This document shows, piece by piece, positions 24,230 to 36,439 of a stretch of DNA of 64,000 bases. The notes beneath the pieces are model-generated. The model made no database searches, was not told where the DNA came from, and saw only the letters and a list, made by a program, of their open reading frames with translations. Numbering within the stretch: position 1 is the stretch's first letter; the number at the start of each line of letters is the position of its first letter. The position numbers and the translations under genes were made by a program. The stretch spans positions 155,055,211 to 155,119,210 of the forward strand of contig NC_092859.1 of assembly GCF_032062135.1 (NCBI RefSeq). Reading direction: 5' to 3'. The stretch is from Pyxicephalus adspersus (lineage: Eukaryota > Chordata > Amphibia > Anura > Pyxicephalidae).

Positions 24230-24835
24230 TAGACTTTTATGTGGAGCTGGTGTCTTGTAAATTTGTACATTTTGTATTTCCTTATTTAAAGAGTTTATTT
24301 AAGACTGTGTGTACAGATAATATATGTTTTATGACATGCCTACCATGGAATGCAAAGCAAAGAGATATGATACAAATCCAAAAGCTGGCTAGTGTCCTTT
24401 TGCCTTGCACTGCATCGTAATCATGGTTTTGTAAATTTATCACAATTGGTCACTTCATCTCTAATGGGGTTTAACTGAAAATTTGTTTGCCAAAGCAGCG
24501 AAGAGCCAAATGATAACCAGACTTATTTCATACATTTTTCATATAGCCCAGAGGAATTTGTCATCAAGAATTGCTTACCCAGAGCTTCTTTTTCCAACAA
24601 TGCAAAAACTAGGGTAATATAAAGTATAAGGCACAGTGCGACTCTAGTTGGTGTAATATTCTTTAATATTAATTAAAGAGTTCTTATTAAATGTAAATCT
24701 ATATCATCATCATTTGACTGTGTTGTGAACATTAAACAGTCAGCAACTATTTCAACTTCAAACACATATCCTACAAGAATAAGGCTAAGCAAAGAGAACC
24801 TAATTAATAAATGTGATATTCAAAATGTGGCTTGC
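24230..24835 (+). other. BMP10 3' UTR with candidate polyadenylation signal
   Basis: AT-rich sequence following the BMP10 stop. A canonical AATAAA lies at 24806-24811, with ATTAAA variants earlier, near 24688 and 24734. Which signal is used cannot be told from sequence alone; the end given is approximate. Confidence 0.45.
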
Positions 24836-24909
24836 CAAAACATTTTATGATTCATGGTACTCATTAGTTGATACAGGTTTGGGGTTTTTGATCCAAGTAG
24901 AGAATATTT

Positions 24910-25067
24910 TCAGTGTTCCCCCCAGCTCCTTGTAGCTGGGCGCACCACCCGGCACTTTTCCGTAGCCACCTGGCTGTTTTGGATGGTTACTATAAAGTTG
25001 TGTCACAATATAGGGGCTACCACCCACCTACAGCTCCTTCCAACCCCGCTTTCTGGGGAGAACACCG
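24910..25067. mobile_element. Short hAT-like MITE (second family)
   Basis: Begins CAGTGTTCCCCCCAGCTCC and ends GGGGAGAACACCG, giving short inverted termini. It contains GCTGGGCGCACCACC, also found inverted at 32729-32800. No convincing target duplication was seen. Confidence 0.55.
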
Positions 25068-25689
25068 ATGGGTATTGACACAACATGCAAAGTTGTACAT
25101 GTGACTTCCTCATTTTATTTCTCACTGAATTTTAAAGTAAAGGCTAAATAAAAAATACTGAAATTAAAAATGGAGCAGCGACTTGCTAGCAAATGCCAAC
25201 GGGCATATTGCCAAAGTATATACCTGTCTGGAGGGGTCTGTTTTCATGTATATCTTGGCCCATAGTGAGCACTAAATTGCTGCTCCTGGTGCTTGGTATA
25301 AATTAGGTGTGCATAATCCTGTAGAATAATTTTGCACTTCTCTTATAGAAAATGACAAAATAGTAGATACAAATATTAACAATATAAACACATTTAAATT
25401 GGAGCAATTATACTAAAGTACTGTATTGCACACAAGATTTAACTAGCAATCACAGTCTGCTCTTTATCAACTTACCATGGCAGTTATTTTTCAATCGCTA
25501 CTATCTGCCCCAATTATGTATACATTTGGCCTCTCCATTCATTAACCCATTGCCCACCATCCTTAAATGTAATGTAAGCAATGAATGGCTTTTAATGCAT
25601 AGGTAGGTTTATAAAAGTAAAATGACCAGAATACAAGTCTACTGTTACATAATGTTGTTGGCAATGTTGAGTGTTAAGTGTTACACATT

Positions 25690-25910
25690 GGGCCCGAATA
25701 ATTAAAGTTCTCCGAAACTGTAGAAAATAGACTATCATGGAAAAACCTGGGTCATCCAGCATTCCTGGAATGGGTCTGGACCAAAATTGAAAACATTTTC
25801 TAACTAATACCAAATGGTTTTTAAGAATCCTTTTCAGGCTGGTGGGTCACCCAGGTTCTTCCACGATAGTCGATGTTCTCCATCCTTGAGAGCTTTATTA
25901 AATCAGACCC
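25690..25910. mobile_element. Fold-back MITE, subtype A
   Basis: GGGCCCGAATAATTAAAG with AAATAGACTATCATGG at the left, and CCACGATAGTCGATGTTCTC with TTTATTAAATCAGACCC at the right. Confidence 0.8.
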
Positions 25911-26099
25911 AATGCATGGAGAATTTGAAATCAAGCAAATGTGCAGTTCTAGAAATAAAAAATGTAATATTATCTTTAATAAATGTGTCTTAGAAAGGAA
26001 GCTAAACTTCGGGCAAATAGATAAATACACAATATATTTATGTGAACTGGTATACCTGCCAAAGGATTTATGAATCTGTGCAACCAATCCTGTATTAGG

Positions 26100-29000
26100 G
26101 CCATTATTTTACCAGCCTAGCAAATGAAAATACCCAAAGTTTTTAATAAGAAAAAGATCACATGGTCAGTATTTTGTCTCAGAAAATATAGCAATGATGA
26201 TTCTCCAGGCTGAGTATGGACACTGAACGAGCTATGAGTGCTCCTGTCCTCATCCAGGCCGAGTAATGCTGTGCAAAGGATCACAAAAACCTAATTTACA
26301 GAAATATCTGGTGAAAACATAACTGTATTCAAGTGTGATTTATACTTGCCTGAAGTTCAGCAAAAAAAAATATTTTTGTCAACAGCGAGAAATCTGTGAT
26401 CTGTTGGAATGTGTACTGCCAATTCCTCCACTTCTCCAAGTAAAAGTGGCCATACCCATACACTTTGTTTTGTTGGTTAAAAATCATTTTTAAATGTTTT
26501 TTAGTCACCGATAGGTAGGGACCAAACCCCTGAGAGGTCATTGCACCTAACCTCTCTTCTCCAGGCCTGGAATGCATAATGTAAAATTAGACAATCTGAA
26601 ATTACAATACATGCTTTCCACCATTGGTCTGTTTATCGTTGACAATTTACAGGCTCTGCACATGTTTCTGTTTGGAATAGATCAGAAAGTAGCAGGAAGT
26701 GCTCTGGTCATTCGGCAATCAAAGTGTTATCTAAATGAAGGTAAAAGGGTAGCATCTAGCAGGCGTGTATAGGAATGGGCCACCAAAGGGACTCCTTTTC
26801 TATGTGACCCTATGGCAGCAGTGTAAGCCGTTAATACATTGACTGTTTTCTATTTCTCACCAGCCATTGTACAGGATAGCCATACATTGTGCAGTGCACC
26901 CAATGAGAATGACTATCTCAGATAACAGGGGTCGTTAAGATATGGCTAATGACAGGTTAATCTGTCAGTTATCACATAGTGAATACCTCTGGCCATACTT
27001 GGTATACACTTAGATACTTTGGGCATTCAAAAAACATCTCAAGCTTGCAAGTTTCAACCATTTCAAGTTTGCAAGTGGAACTAGTACAGTGCCAAAAGAA
27101 AATATCAATGCACATGCACTGTATTCAACATCCACAAAGCATGTATTTGTGAATCAAACCTGTAAAGCCTTTTGTACAGTAGTATTGGATGCAGAATGGT
27201 GTCCAACACAGTACGTTTGGAGTTCTATAAGAATGGCTTTTCATTATTCAAGGAGTTGGTTTTCGTTGCTTCAGGCTGCTTTTGTATTTATATCCATGTA
27301 CATACGGAAGGAAAGAAATTAAAACAGAATTGACTGTGTAAATAAGTTCTAAGGTTTTGTTCGAAGGATCCCGGTTAACAGGATCCCGGTTGCAACCACC
27401 AGGCATCTGAAAGCTTGATCAAATTCTTTAATGCTGCTATAGGAGTGGTTTTTAAGCATTGAATTTGTCTTGCCCTAGAAAAGGAGGGGTATAGAAAGTG
27501 GAAAAATTACTATTGTCCCCCCAAAATGCTTCATGTGCCTGGCAGGTGTCCCGAAAGCCTTCCCATTCAAGTCTATGCTTCAGTAGGAGACTGACCAGAG
27601 ACAAAATGCAAGCACGCTGCTGGTAAATGCTTTCAAATAGAGTATTTAATGGCTCTCATTTATTTTATTATAAATTAGAGGTCTTGGTGGTGCACTCACA
27701 TTTGCAAAATAGTGAACCCCTGGGCCACTGCTAACTTCGACTGTCCAGCTGAACATATCCTCAGGCTCTTATACCATCCATGTCATTTATTTATGCATGG
27801 CCACCACTTATCTCACCCAACAAACACTGTTCTTGTCCAAATCTCTTATAATTAATTATCTATGTTATCTATGGCAGCCGTATCACTCATAAAAATGAGC
27901 AAAATCCTACAGGCAGCCTATAAGCCTAACATCCTAACTATCCTACAACAAAACAAGTTTAAGTACTGCTGTGTCCTTTGACAGCCCTTTAACAGTAAAC
28001 ATTTCCAGCAAGGACAGGGTTTTCTATAACTTGTTTAGAGGATGTGACATGTTGTTATTTTGCAACTCTTTCCCCCTAGATTAAACGCTCTACAGCGAAG
28101 ACGCAGCACACGTGGGCTGTGTGTGCCAGCGGTGTAATTACATTTATACTGCACTGCTTAATGAGACCCAGATGCCGTCACATTGATCAGCACACAATTC
28201 TCAGAGCCTTGCAACTGAACAAACTGTTGGTGGGGGAAGGCGGGAAGGGATCAGCCGTTCATTAACCTTTTCTGCATTCAACCAAAATATGGTTATCATC
28301 AAAGAGTCAGCACTTCAAGCTGGATTCTTTGGGGTAGAATTAAAAAAAAACAAAACTTAAAAAAATGTTTTCCCTTTATGCTATTCAAAAAGCAATTCTG
28401 TCAAATGAACAAAAATGATTTGTGGTGAGAAGTTAAAAGACTTGGACTGTAATACAGGTTCAGTCACACAGAAAATAACTAAAAACAAGATAGGGAATAT
28501 GAAATAACTGGATGCAATTTGCCGTCCCAGCTGTCTTCAATATTGTACCAAGAACGAAGTAAAATAAATTTAATTGTGCGCTTTTGTAAAGAAAATTAAA
28601 ATGATACTTACAAACTGAAAATTAAAAGAATGATGGGACATGGCAAAGTCAGGGCCCAGATTTCATTAGGGGTTTTGAGACATTTCCTAGAATTCCATTG
28701 AAGGTTGGCATTTGCCAGCGGCTTACAAATATTAGAGGGACAAGGGACAGCACAGAACATCCTATGATGTGTTCATAAAAGGAAAAGGATCTTTAGATAC
28801 CAAAAAACCTAAATGATTCCTGTTCCATTCTCCAGTGGACTCTAATGGTAAAGTGAAATAGAAAGTCTACCTTAAACTTCTGCACGAGGTTCCTAGATGA
28901 GGATGAGTTAGGTAAGATTCCTGTGAAACAAAAGTAGTTCTTTCAATGGAATAAATGTTGTCATGCTAGAAATTGACTGCTTTGCGTTCCTCAGGTATCT

Positions 29001-29320
29001 GGAATTATGATGTTATGCCCACCGATATATTTTTGTTCTACTAAGAGAAGGTGGTTTGGGAAAAGGGGCCAGAGATTATACGTTAGAATTTCTTTTTAGA
29101 GGAAGGTCCACTTAAATATAAAATAAGAAAACTAAAAAGCTTGATATTCTTACCTTTCCTGGCAAAAAAGTTATACTATGCTCATTTCAGTGATGACCAC
29201 GTTGAATTTTAGGTACTTTGGTACGCAAAGGAGTTTAGCGGGGATCACATGACCAAGGATTTAAGTTGGCATAACTATAGCTAGCACTGAAAGGAAATCT
29301 TTCTTAGAAAAAAACATAGG
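26100..29320. other. Gene-free stretch
   Basis: AT-rich sequence with no supported gene, RNA or clear repeat. The short open frames have no recognisable domain. A local duplication of GGATCCCGGTT occurs at about 27367-27390. Confidence 0.4.
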
Positions 29321-29321
29321 T

Positions 29322-29384
29322 CCTGATTAAAACTTTCCAAGACTGGAGAACATAGACATATGGAGTTTTATTAAATCAGACCTA
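29322..29384. mobile_element. Fold-back MITE remnant
   Basis: Only the ends survive: CCTGATTAAAACTTTCCAAG with ACTGGAGAACATAG, then TTTTATTAAATCAGACC. The central part of the element is deleted. Confidence 0.6.
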
Positions 29385-30104
29385 TAGAGTTAACCTTTAA
29401 TGATTTCACCTTTTCAGGTCTTCAAACGTTGGTTCCATGGCTGTCATACTAATGCTATTGCTTTATTTATTCCACTAACCTGTATGCATAAAGGGGTTCT
29501 TACATTTCTGTAACATGCCTAATATGCATGCCTAATACATGTCTGCAAAGCAGAAAAAATTGAATCCAAAGGGTCAGTAGAATTGGGAGCAATGTACGGC
29601 CTATAAGCGTGCCTGCTGGTATAAAATAAATCTTTTAAATGTTTGATTGGTAGAAGTTGGGTAATCCCAATCCATGCCCTGGCTTGCCTGTCAGACTGTG
29701 CTAACAAACCTACAGTCAGCTAATATTATTCTCAGTCATTGATTCAAAGTACATATTAAAGGAGCATTTCCATGTCAGTCACATGTATGTATGTATGTTT
29801 ATGTATCTGATATACAGGTATATGATATCACCTATGCTTAGATCTTCTTTTATCCAATAGGATTTTTCAGCTATTAATCGGAAGCCCATTGGCTTAAATA
29901 ATTTGTTTTTTAAAGCCACACCTTGATACCTGTGATAACCTAGTCAGCTACTTTCCAGATGGCTAAAAATCTGGAAAATGGGTTACTGAACTTACTACAT
30001 ACTCGCTACACTATGAGTATGTAATATTCATACATTATAGATTTAAGTTATATCCAGGGCTGGAGTATATTGGATGGCCTTTTTGGTGATCCAGGCCCTT
30101 CCTC

Positions 30105-30670
30105 TGAATCTGGTTTTTCATGTCCTGGAATAGATTTCAGGTCCTAGGCTTTATACACCTTATGCTTGTGAAACATTCAAGTTGTCCACGCCTTGTCCTT
30201 TTGTCTTTCTCTTGCCATGTTTCTGGATTTTCAGATCCTGGAATAGATTTTAGGTTCTGGGCTTTATATACTTTATGCTTGGGATATATTCAAGTTGTCC
30301 ACCATTGTCCTTTTGTCTTTCCCTTATCTTGTTTTTGGTTCTGGATTTTCAGAACCTGGAATAGATTTTAGGTTCTAGGCTTTAAATACGTTATGCTTGG
30401 GAAACATTCAAGTTGTCTACCCCTTGTCCTTTTGGCTATCCCTTGCCCTTGCCTCAGATTTTCAGGTCCTTGAAAAGATTTTGATTCCCAGGCTTTATAC
30501 ACCTTTCGCTAGTGAAGCATCCAAGTTGTCCACCCTTTGGCATTTTGTCTCCCCCTAGCCTTTTCTCAGGATCTGGATTTTCATGTCTTTAACATTATAC
30601 ATCTTGTGTGATTGTGTCCAAGTTGTCCACCCCTTGTGCTTTTGTCTATCCTCTTGCCCTTGCTCTGAAT
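30105..30670. repeat. Tandem repeat, unit about 113-118 bp, five copies
   Basis: The anchor CAAGTTGTCC (or a one-base variant) recurs at 30178, 30291, 30409, 30522 and 30619, spacings 113, 118, 113 and 97. Each unit has a TGTCCTTTTGTCT-like part, a CTGGATTTTCAG part, and GGAATAGATTTTAGGTTC with CTAGGCTTTATA. The open frame 30120-30371 is a by-product. Confidence 0.9.
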
Positions 30671-30679
30671 CTGGCCCTA

Positions 30680-32725
30680 GGTTTTTTTTTTACCTGTATA
30701 AACTCTATTTGGATTGCGTTTATAACAATATATTGAGCCATTGGTTTGGCTAAGATTAACTTGATTTCTCACAATAATCTAGACAAATCATGGAATTAAA
30801 GGCAGCAGGAAACAATATTAGGTCATATATATTCATCTGTTTTCACTGTACAGTAGTTCATATTTTTGAGACTGCCACTGGTCAACTAAAGCTGAAATAT
30901 TATACCGACATTAGCCAGAGCTCCGTACCAATCTGGGGCTTCAAATTATAAATGACCATTGAACCTAGAGCATTTAAGACCATTTATTTCTCATTTTACC
31001 AAATTTGTGTAGCCCTGTCCCCAATTTAGCTGTCTTTAATCTCATTGCTTTCTGTTAGAGATCACTGCATTGTAGGCGAAACGGTTAAAGACTTCATGAG
31101 GGATGTCGATGAGGCAAAACACATTGCTTTTCCTGCAGACAGATGATGACAATCTGTAACCAATTAATACAGGGCTCTGGATAAAACGCCGGCCCCTTCC
31201 CACGTGCTTTTGCTCTTGGATTCTGCCCCTACAATCGGGGTTGTGGGAGGAAGGTTTGAACTTTACATTAAATGTATTTTGCTTTTGTGGTTAATTTACC
31301 TTCTCACCGCTGACCTGAAATCTTGGAGCAGTTTGATGTAGTGATAGGAGGCCGTATTGTACAAACAGACGACATACAAGGAGACGTGTTTTATGATATG
31401 TCAAGCATGTTGTGTATGTTTGGAGTCAGACACCACGTTGTAGGTTCCAGTGGTCCTGGCATGGTGACTATACAATCAGATTAACTGTAGAGCCCTTGGG
31501 AAAGTTTTCGTTAAATAATATTTGTTCTCATTTTTCTCTAAGCCTGCCATAATCTTCCTGGAAATAAAATAAGCTTGTTTTCTAAACAAATTTCACAATT
31601 TTTCTTGCATTCTCAAGTCCCAGGAGGCTATCAGCATTCAGATTTTTAGCTCCAAATTGTTTGCCATGTTTCCGCCACTCTCCAGCAATAACCCTCTCGA
31701 TAACAAGGTGTCGGGGCAAAGTAACACACACCCAGCTCACGTTATTTATACTGAGCTGCAAATTTGTCAGATTCTTGGGAGAGTGTGACTGACGTTGCTG
31801 CCTTCTCCCCGGCCAGAGCATTCGCAGATCATCCTGCTCCCTTTTTACACTTTTAAGGCCACGTTATCTGTCCCATAGGAGATAGCAGACTTGCCATTGA
31901 GAAGGACTGACTGATATGTTAATAGGTATCAGCACACTTGTAAATCCAAATCCAACCAGCCTATGCAGCTCAGCTGTACAGTTCATCATGTGATTTGTTT
32001 TTTGTCAAGCTCTCCAGTATGCACTGTGCATGATATAGAAAGGATAATGAAGGCTCCATAAAATTTAGACATATCTAGAAAAAGTTTTCAAAGATTTTTT
32101 GTCCTCTTCTTGATTCACTGCTATACCTGATCACCTACTCAGACGAATGTTATCCTTTCTGTCCAGGAAGAACTTTTCATTCAGTTTGTTTCCCATGAGC
32201 CTAGTCTGACCAACCCCTCCACCATCAAGCTGGCTGGGTTCATAATACGTGTGGGCACCACTAAGTGAGCACCACTAAGCCTTGGAGAAATACCCATGCC
32301 TCCACCAGGGAAAGAAAAGACAGGTTTCTGACAATGGGTAGAAAGCTGAGGTTCTACTTTAAACCAGTCCATATTAAATAGTATATAAATCCAATTTTAT
32401 TTTAGAGAATAGAGAAGGGTTAGGACCCTTTGTGCCCATAGGAAGATTAGTTTCAACTACTGGTGCTGGTAGCCATTCTTTTTCAGAAAAAAATTGATGG
32501 CAAAATCAAATATTTTTTAGGCTGGGTGGGAAAAGGCTGTGGGTGGTTAAAAATTAGGCAATTAGGCAATTCATATTTGTTGTTGTTTTTGGAATGCAGT
32601 CACCCCTATAATTATGTAAGCTTTCCACAACCCCCCTATACTTTGTTACAGGATTTTAATGCCCATCCTCTTAGTATGTCTAATTTTTTCATCGTCTATA
32701 CATTATGCCTTAACTGTCCAGTGAC
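30680..32725. other. Gene-free stretch
   Basis: No gene or clear repeat identified. The open frames at 31582-31821 and 32181-32372 (minus strand) show no known domain. Confidence 0.4.
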
Positions 32726-32728
32726 CCA

Positions 32729-32800
32729 GCTTTTCTGTAACCATCCAAAACAGCCGGGCAGATGCCAGGTGGTGCGCCCAGCTAAAAGAGGCTTGGGAGA
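32729..32800 (-). mobile_element. Fragment of the short hAT-like MITE
   Basis: The reverse complement contains TTTTAGCTGGGCGCACCACC and GGCTGTTTTGGATGGTTAC, matching the element at 24910-25067. Confidence 0.6.
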
Positions 32801-34082
32801 TTACTGGTAAAGTAAGGGATATCCTCTCCATTTCAAGGATCCCCTCTTACTTCCTGCTGTGCTTCTGTGTTGAGAAGCCAAGTGTAATATACTTGATGAG
32901 ACATAGGCAGCGAAAAAAGGACAATAAAAAAGTAACGTGATGTATGTGGTAAAGCAATGCTCCAGAACAGATATGTGTAAATGGGCCCTTATTACTTCCA
33001 TTGCAAATTCCATAGACCATACATGTCGAAAAGTTTCAGAACATTTTTAGACATGCCCATTTAGATAATAAAATGTTTCTGAACATTTGTCCAATGTGGT
33101 TAATAAACATTGCCTGTTTTCACAAAAAGTTGAAATTGGATCAAATTGGCATTTTGATCCCTAAGAAAGGATGGAAATGTATCAGCTGTAAACTAATACC
33201 AGATGGGGAGAAAGGTTTATTGATTGTATGACTGATCTTAGAGTAAAACCTACTGCACATGTTCACAGGCAGAAAACTGGAAAATATGAGGCAGTATGTT
33301 GGCACGTTTGCTTTTGAAGAAACAGTTAGTGTTCCAGTGCACAAAGCTTATCAAACAGAGGAAGGTTTGCAACAAACTCCTTGGTTACCGAACTTTCACT
33401 TAAAACAGCTTGTTCCTGGATCTCATGGCTTTTTCATTATTCAGATTTTACAATAGTAAATCTTTGCCAAGCACCCAACGCTGCATGTTAGTTTCCCCAA
33501 AGTATCACTCTATGGAGTTTACACCTATAAAGGCTATACCTTAGGCTCCATTTACAAAGTTGTAACAAATTAGGGCACTGTAAAATTTTCAATAATGTGC
33601 TGTTTTCATAGGATGTAACCAGGAATTGCCCTTTAGGTGGGCAACTTCCCCCATAGATCCCTGGGGTCATCTTTTACTTGTGGTTGGTTGCCAACAAGCC
33701 CAATATGCTTCATGTCCTTGCTGCCATTGCCAGCCCCTATAGGTTGGTGTGCTTGCATCTTCTCTTCCCCTCTTCTTCTATTGTTGTGACTGAACATTAG
33801 AGGGGACAAACACGGACCCTGAGAATTCTGAAGTGGCCAATACCAGCACATGAATGGGTGCAGGATCACTGTCAGGGAGAACGTGACACTGGCAACAACC
33901 CACAGCAACCAAAGATGACCCTCCCTTCATGGCTGACACAGGTGACCATTGGTGTCAGTACTGGGAATGGGTTGGGGTATTAAACACCTTAAATTTTGTT
34001 TTTTGTAAAGAATGTTATTTGTTCTTTCTTAAGGAGTAATATGATGAAAACCTCATTTTCCATTTTGATTTTTGTTCCTTTA

Positions 34083-34509
34083 CCCTCCTTGGTGGTATGA
34101 ATATTAGGTATTTTTAAATGTAAAAGTGGTACATTTAAAAATACTTAGTATAAATACTTTATTTTAAATTTCCGGCATGGTCCCGCCTACCAAACGCACG
34201 GTCCCACCCTTCAACCGCACACTCACACACAGATGCCCGGCCAGCATCTGTTTCCCCAGGCCTTGCGTCCCCAACGTTCACCAGCCGGGGACGCAGATGC
34301 CGGCCGGGCATCACCAGGTTACACGGATGCCCAGCCGGCATCACCAGGGAAGGAAGATGCCAGGCATTTCTGGAGGACGCCGCAGGCACCCGCTTACCAG
34401 ATAAGCTTTTTAGACTCCCTTGCAATTTCACCCTGAGTGTGACTCGGGGTTACCACTTTTGTCACTGAAAATGAACTCCGAGCCACACTCAGGATTACTG
34501 CCGTGGAGG
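34083..34509. mobile_element. piggyBac-like MITE
   Basis: Terminal inverted repeats CCCTCCTTGGTGGTA (left) and, at the right end, TACTGCCGTGGAGG-like sequence whose complement is CCTCCACGGCAGTA. The right flank is TTAA (34510-34513) and the left is TTTA (34079-34082), fitting a TTAA target site with one mutation. Inside are a perfect 15-bp-arm hairpin (34108-34122 / 34130-34144), a GC-rich core with repeated GATGCC/GGCATC units (34230-34360), and a second hairpin (34432-34451 / 34474-34493). No transposase. The superfamily is inferred from TTAA and CCY-type ends. Confidence 0.7.
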
Positions 34510-34562
34510 TTAAGAAGCCTAAGGCCTGTGAAGGTTCTTGTTCAGGAGGTCATGGTATAGTC

Positions 34563-34824
34563 CACTGTTTCTCCTTCACGGGATCCTACAGAGGTTGCTA
34601 TGGTTCCTTTATAAATTAACAGATCTTCTGTTTAACTGACACCAATGGTCTCTTTGGCTATCTGTAAGGTAGGCAGTCATCCAACTGGTCACCAACGTAC
34701 GAGACATTGTTCTCATTGATCTGTGGATATAGTAAGGGAAATAGTCGATATAGCAGGGGTTCCCTAAAGACCTGAAAGTTATTTTTGGGAGTTGCCCTGT
34801 GTTGAAAAGGTCAAGAGCCACTGG
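34563..34824 (-). mobile_element. hAT-type MITE, diverged copy
   Basis: Begins CACTGTTTCTCCTTCACGGG, contains GACACCAATGGTCTCTTTGG and GGGGTTCCCTAAAGACC, and ends near AGAGCCACTGG. It is in minus orientation relative to 42411. Confidence 0.7.
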
Positions 34825-34958
34825 GATGGATTGTAGTAGTCAGTTACATTTAGCTTGACGAGTTGAAGACATTTCATAGCTCATCCAAACCAAAAATTAC
34901 CCCAGAATGAAGAACAAACATAGGTAGACACCTCAGTCCAAGCACTATTGAATGTTAC

Positions 34959-35037
34959 AAGGCAGATGTTGATGGTCCAAGAATAAGTTGGGTTAATGAA
35001 ACATCTGTCTTATTCTTGAACCATCGGTATCTGCTTT
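34959..35037. other. Long inverted repeat (29-bp arms, 21-nt loop)
   Basis: Arms at 34959-34987 and 35009-35037 are complementary at 24 of 29 positions; four of the five mismatches would be G-U pairs in RNA. The size is pre-miRNA-like, but it could equally be a small MITE remnant. Confidence 0.6.
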
Positions 35038-35099
35038 GTCACTAGATTGTTAGACTCCTGTGTCTGTCTTACCTGTTTGGATATAAATCCAATTTTCCT

Positions 35100-36100
35100 G
35101 ACATTCATTAAAACCAAAGAAGTGATTTGGACAAACTACAAAACATCTTTAACATGGGCGAGTCCAGTATATGTGAATAACTTCTGCTAGCAAGACGCCT
35201 GCTATTGTGACACAAAATGCGTTGTGGCTTTGGCTGTTGGTGTCCTGACACAATTTCCTGTAGCTTGAGATTTTTCAGTTGCATTCCATCTCTTATCAAT
35301 GTCCTTCCAGGCCTTACATAATGACCTACTGTATTCCGCCTCCCTGCTCACACTGCCGCTCTTATCTTTCTTAGTCTTCACCAGCAGCATGACAGTAACA
35401 CTCATACCAAACTTTCTGTCATTGCAAAGAATGCAATTAATCAATATATATATTAATATATCATAGCAAACAAACATCTTTCACTATGTTTTAACATACC
35501 ACCCAATAGTCTTTGCACATGATGTTATAATATCACTTGCATCGGATTAACGGATTATCTAAACCTAGGAACACAATCTGAATACGTTGCTTCTTACCGA
35601 TGTCTATGTTGCAGCTGCTTGTTCTTTTTCCAGGCTACATATGATTGCTTATAATACTGAAAAAAATACCTTTAGGTCCTGCCAAAATGTCTTTGTGTGC
35701 TTTCTGCGCACTCAACTGATATTGAAGACATTTTTCATGAATTTCCCAGAGCGTTATCTTCTCTGAACTAGTGAACTATAACCCTGCCATGTAATTAAGA
35801 AGTTGGTGTTCAGTTATCTTGTCCTAGGTTTTATATTCATTTTCAATGCTGATTCTTGTACTGGGTTGCCAAGGTTCATATATGGGAATTTTTATAATGA
35901 CATCATTGAGCATAAAGGCCCTTAATGGATGTATTTTATATGTATTCTGAGTGTTCCTCATTCTCGGCAGATCCCCATTTTCTACATAATTCATAGGAAT
36001 AATATTGATGGACAGCTTCATATTTAAAGCAGAATCTTAGTGAAAAATAATAATGAAAAGCAGAATAAACAGCCTAATAAAAAGATGAAATAGCTTTTGC
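35100..36100. other. Gene-free stretch, possible old repeat
   Basis: GACGCCTGCTATTGTGACAC with AAAATGCGTTGTGG at about 35190 resembles the tail motifs near 52415 and 63075. The minus-strand open frames (35108-35299, 35202-35477) have no domain I recognise. Confidence 0.3.
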
Positions 36101-36109
36101 TGTATTAAC

Positions 36110-36430
36110 CTCAATACTCACCCTGCAGTACTTCCATTAGTACCTGAGATGCCTTTAGTCTTCCAGCAGGCAAGTTCTTGCAGATGATGTCCCTTCTGCA
36201 ATAAGATAAACCTACCTGCCTGAACTCAGTTTTATTAATTACACTCACCTCTCCTCGCTCCATCACAAGCAATGACATCTTTATCCAGTCGTCTTCTGGG
36301 TTCTGGATCTTTGGCCATCCTAATTGGATTTGTACCTCCTGCATGTACCCATGGGAGTTCATTCATTCCCGGCAGCAGGAGGTATGCAGGACGTGTGCTG
36401 GGATACCCATTATCATAACCTGAGCTTTTA
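36110..36430. repeat. Unclassified interspersed repeat, copy 3
   Basis: Shares CTGGATCTTTGGCCATCC with AATTGG, and GCAGCAGGAGGTATG with GGATACCCA, with the intronic block at 21440-21560. It looks like the same family as 21190-21560. Confidence 0.45.
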
Positions 36431-36439
36431 GGTCCAGTT

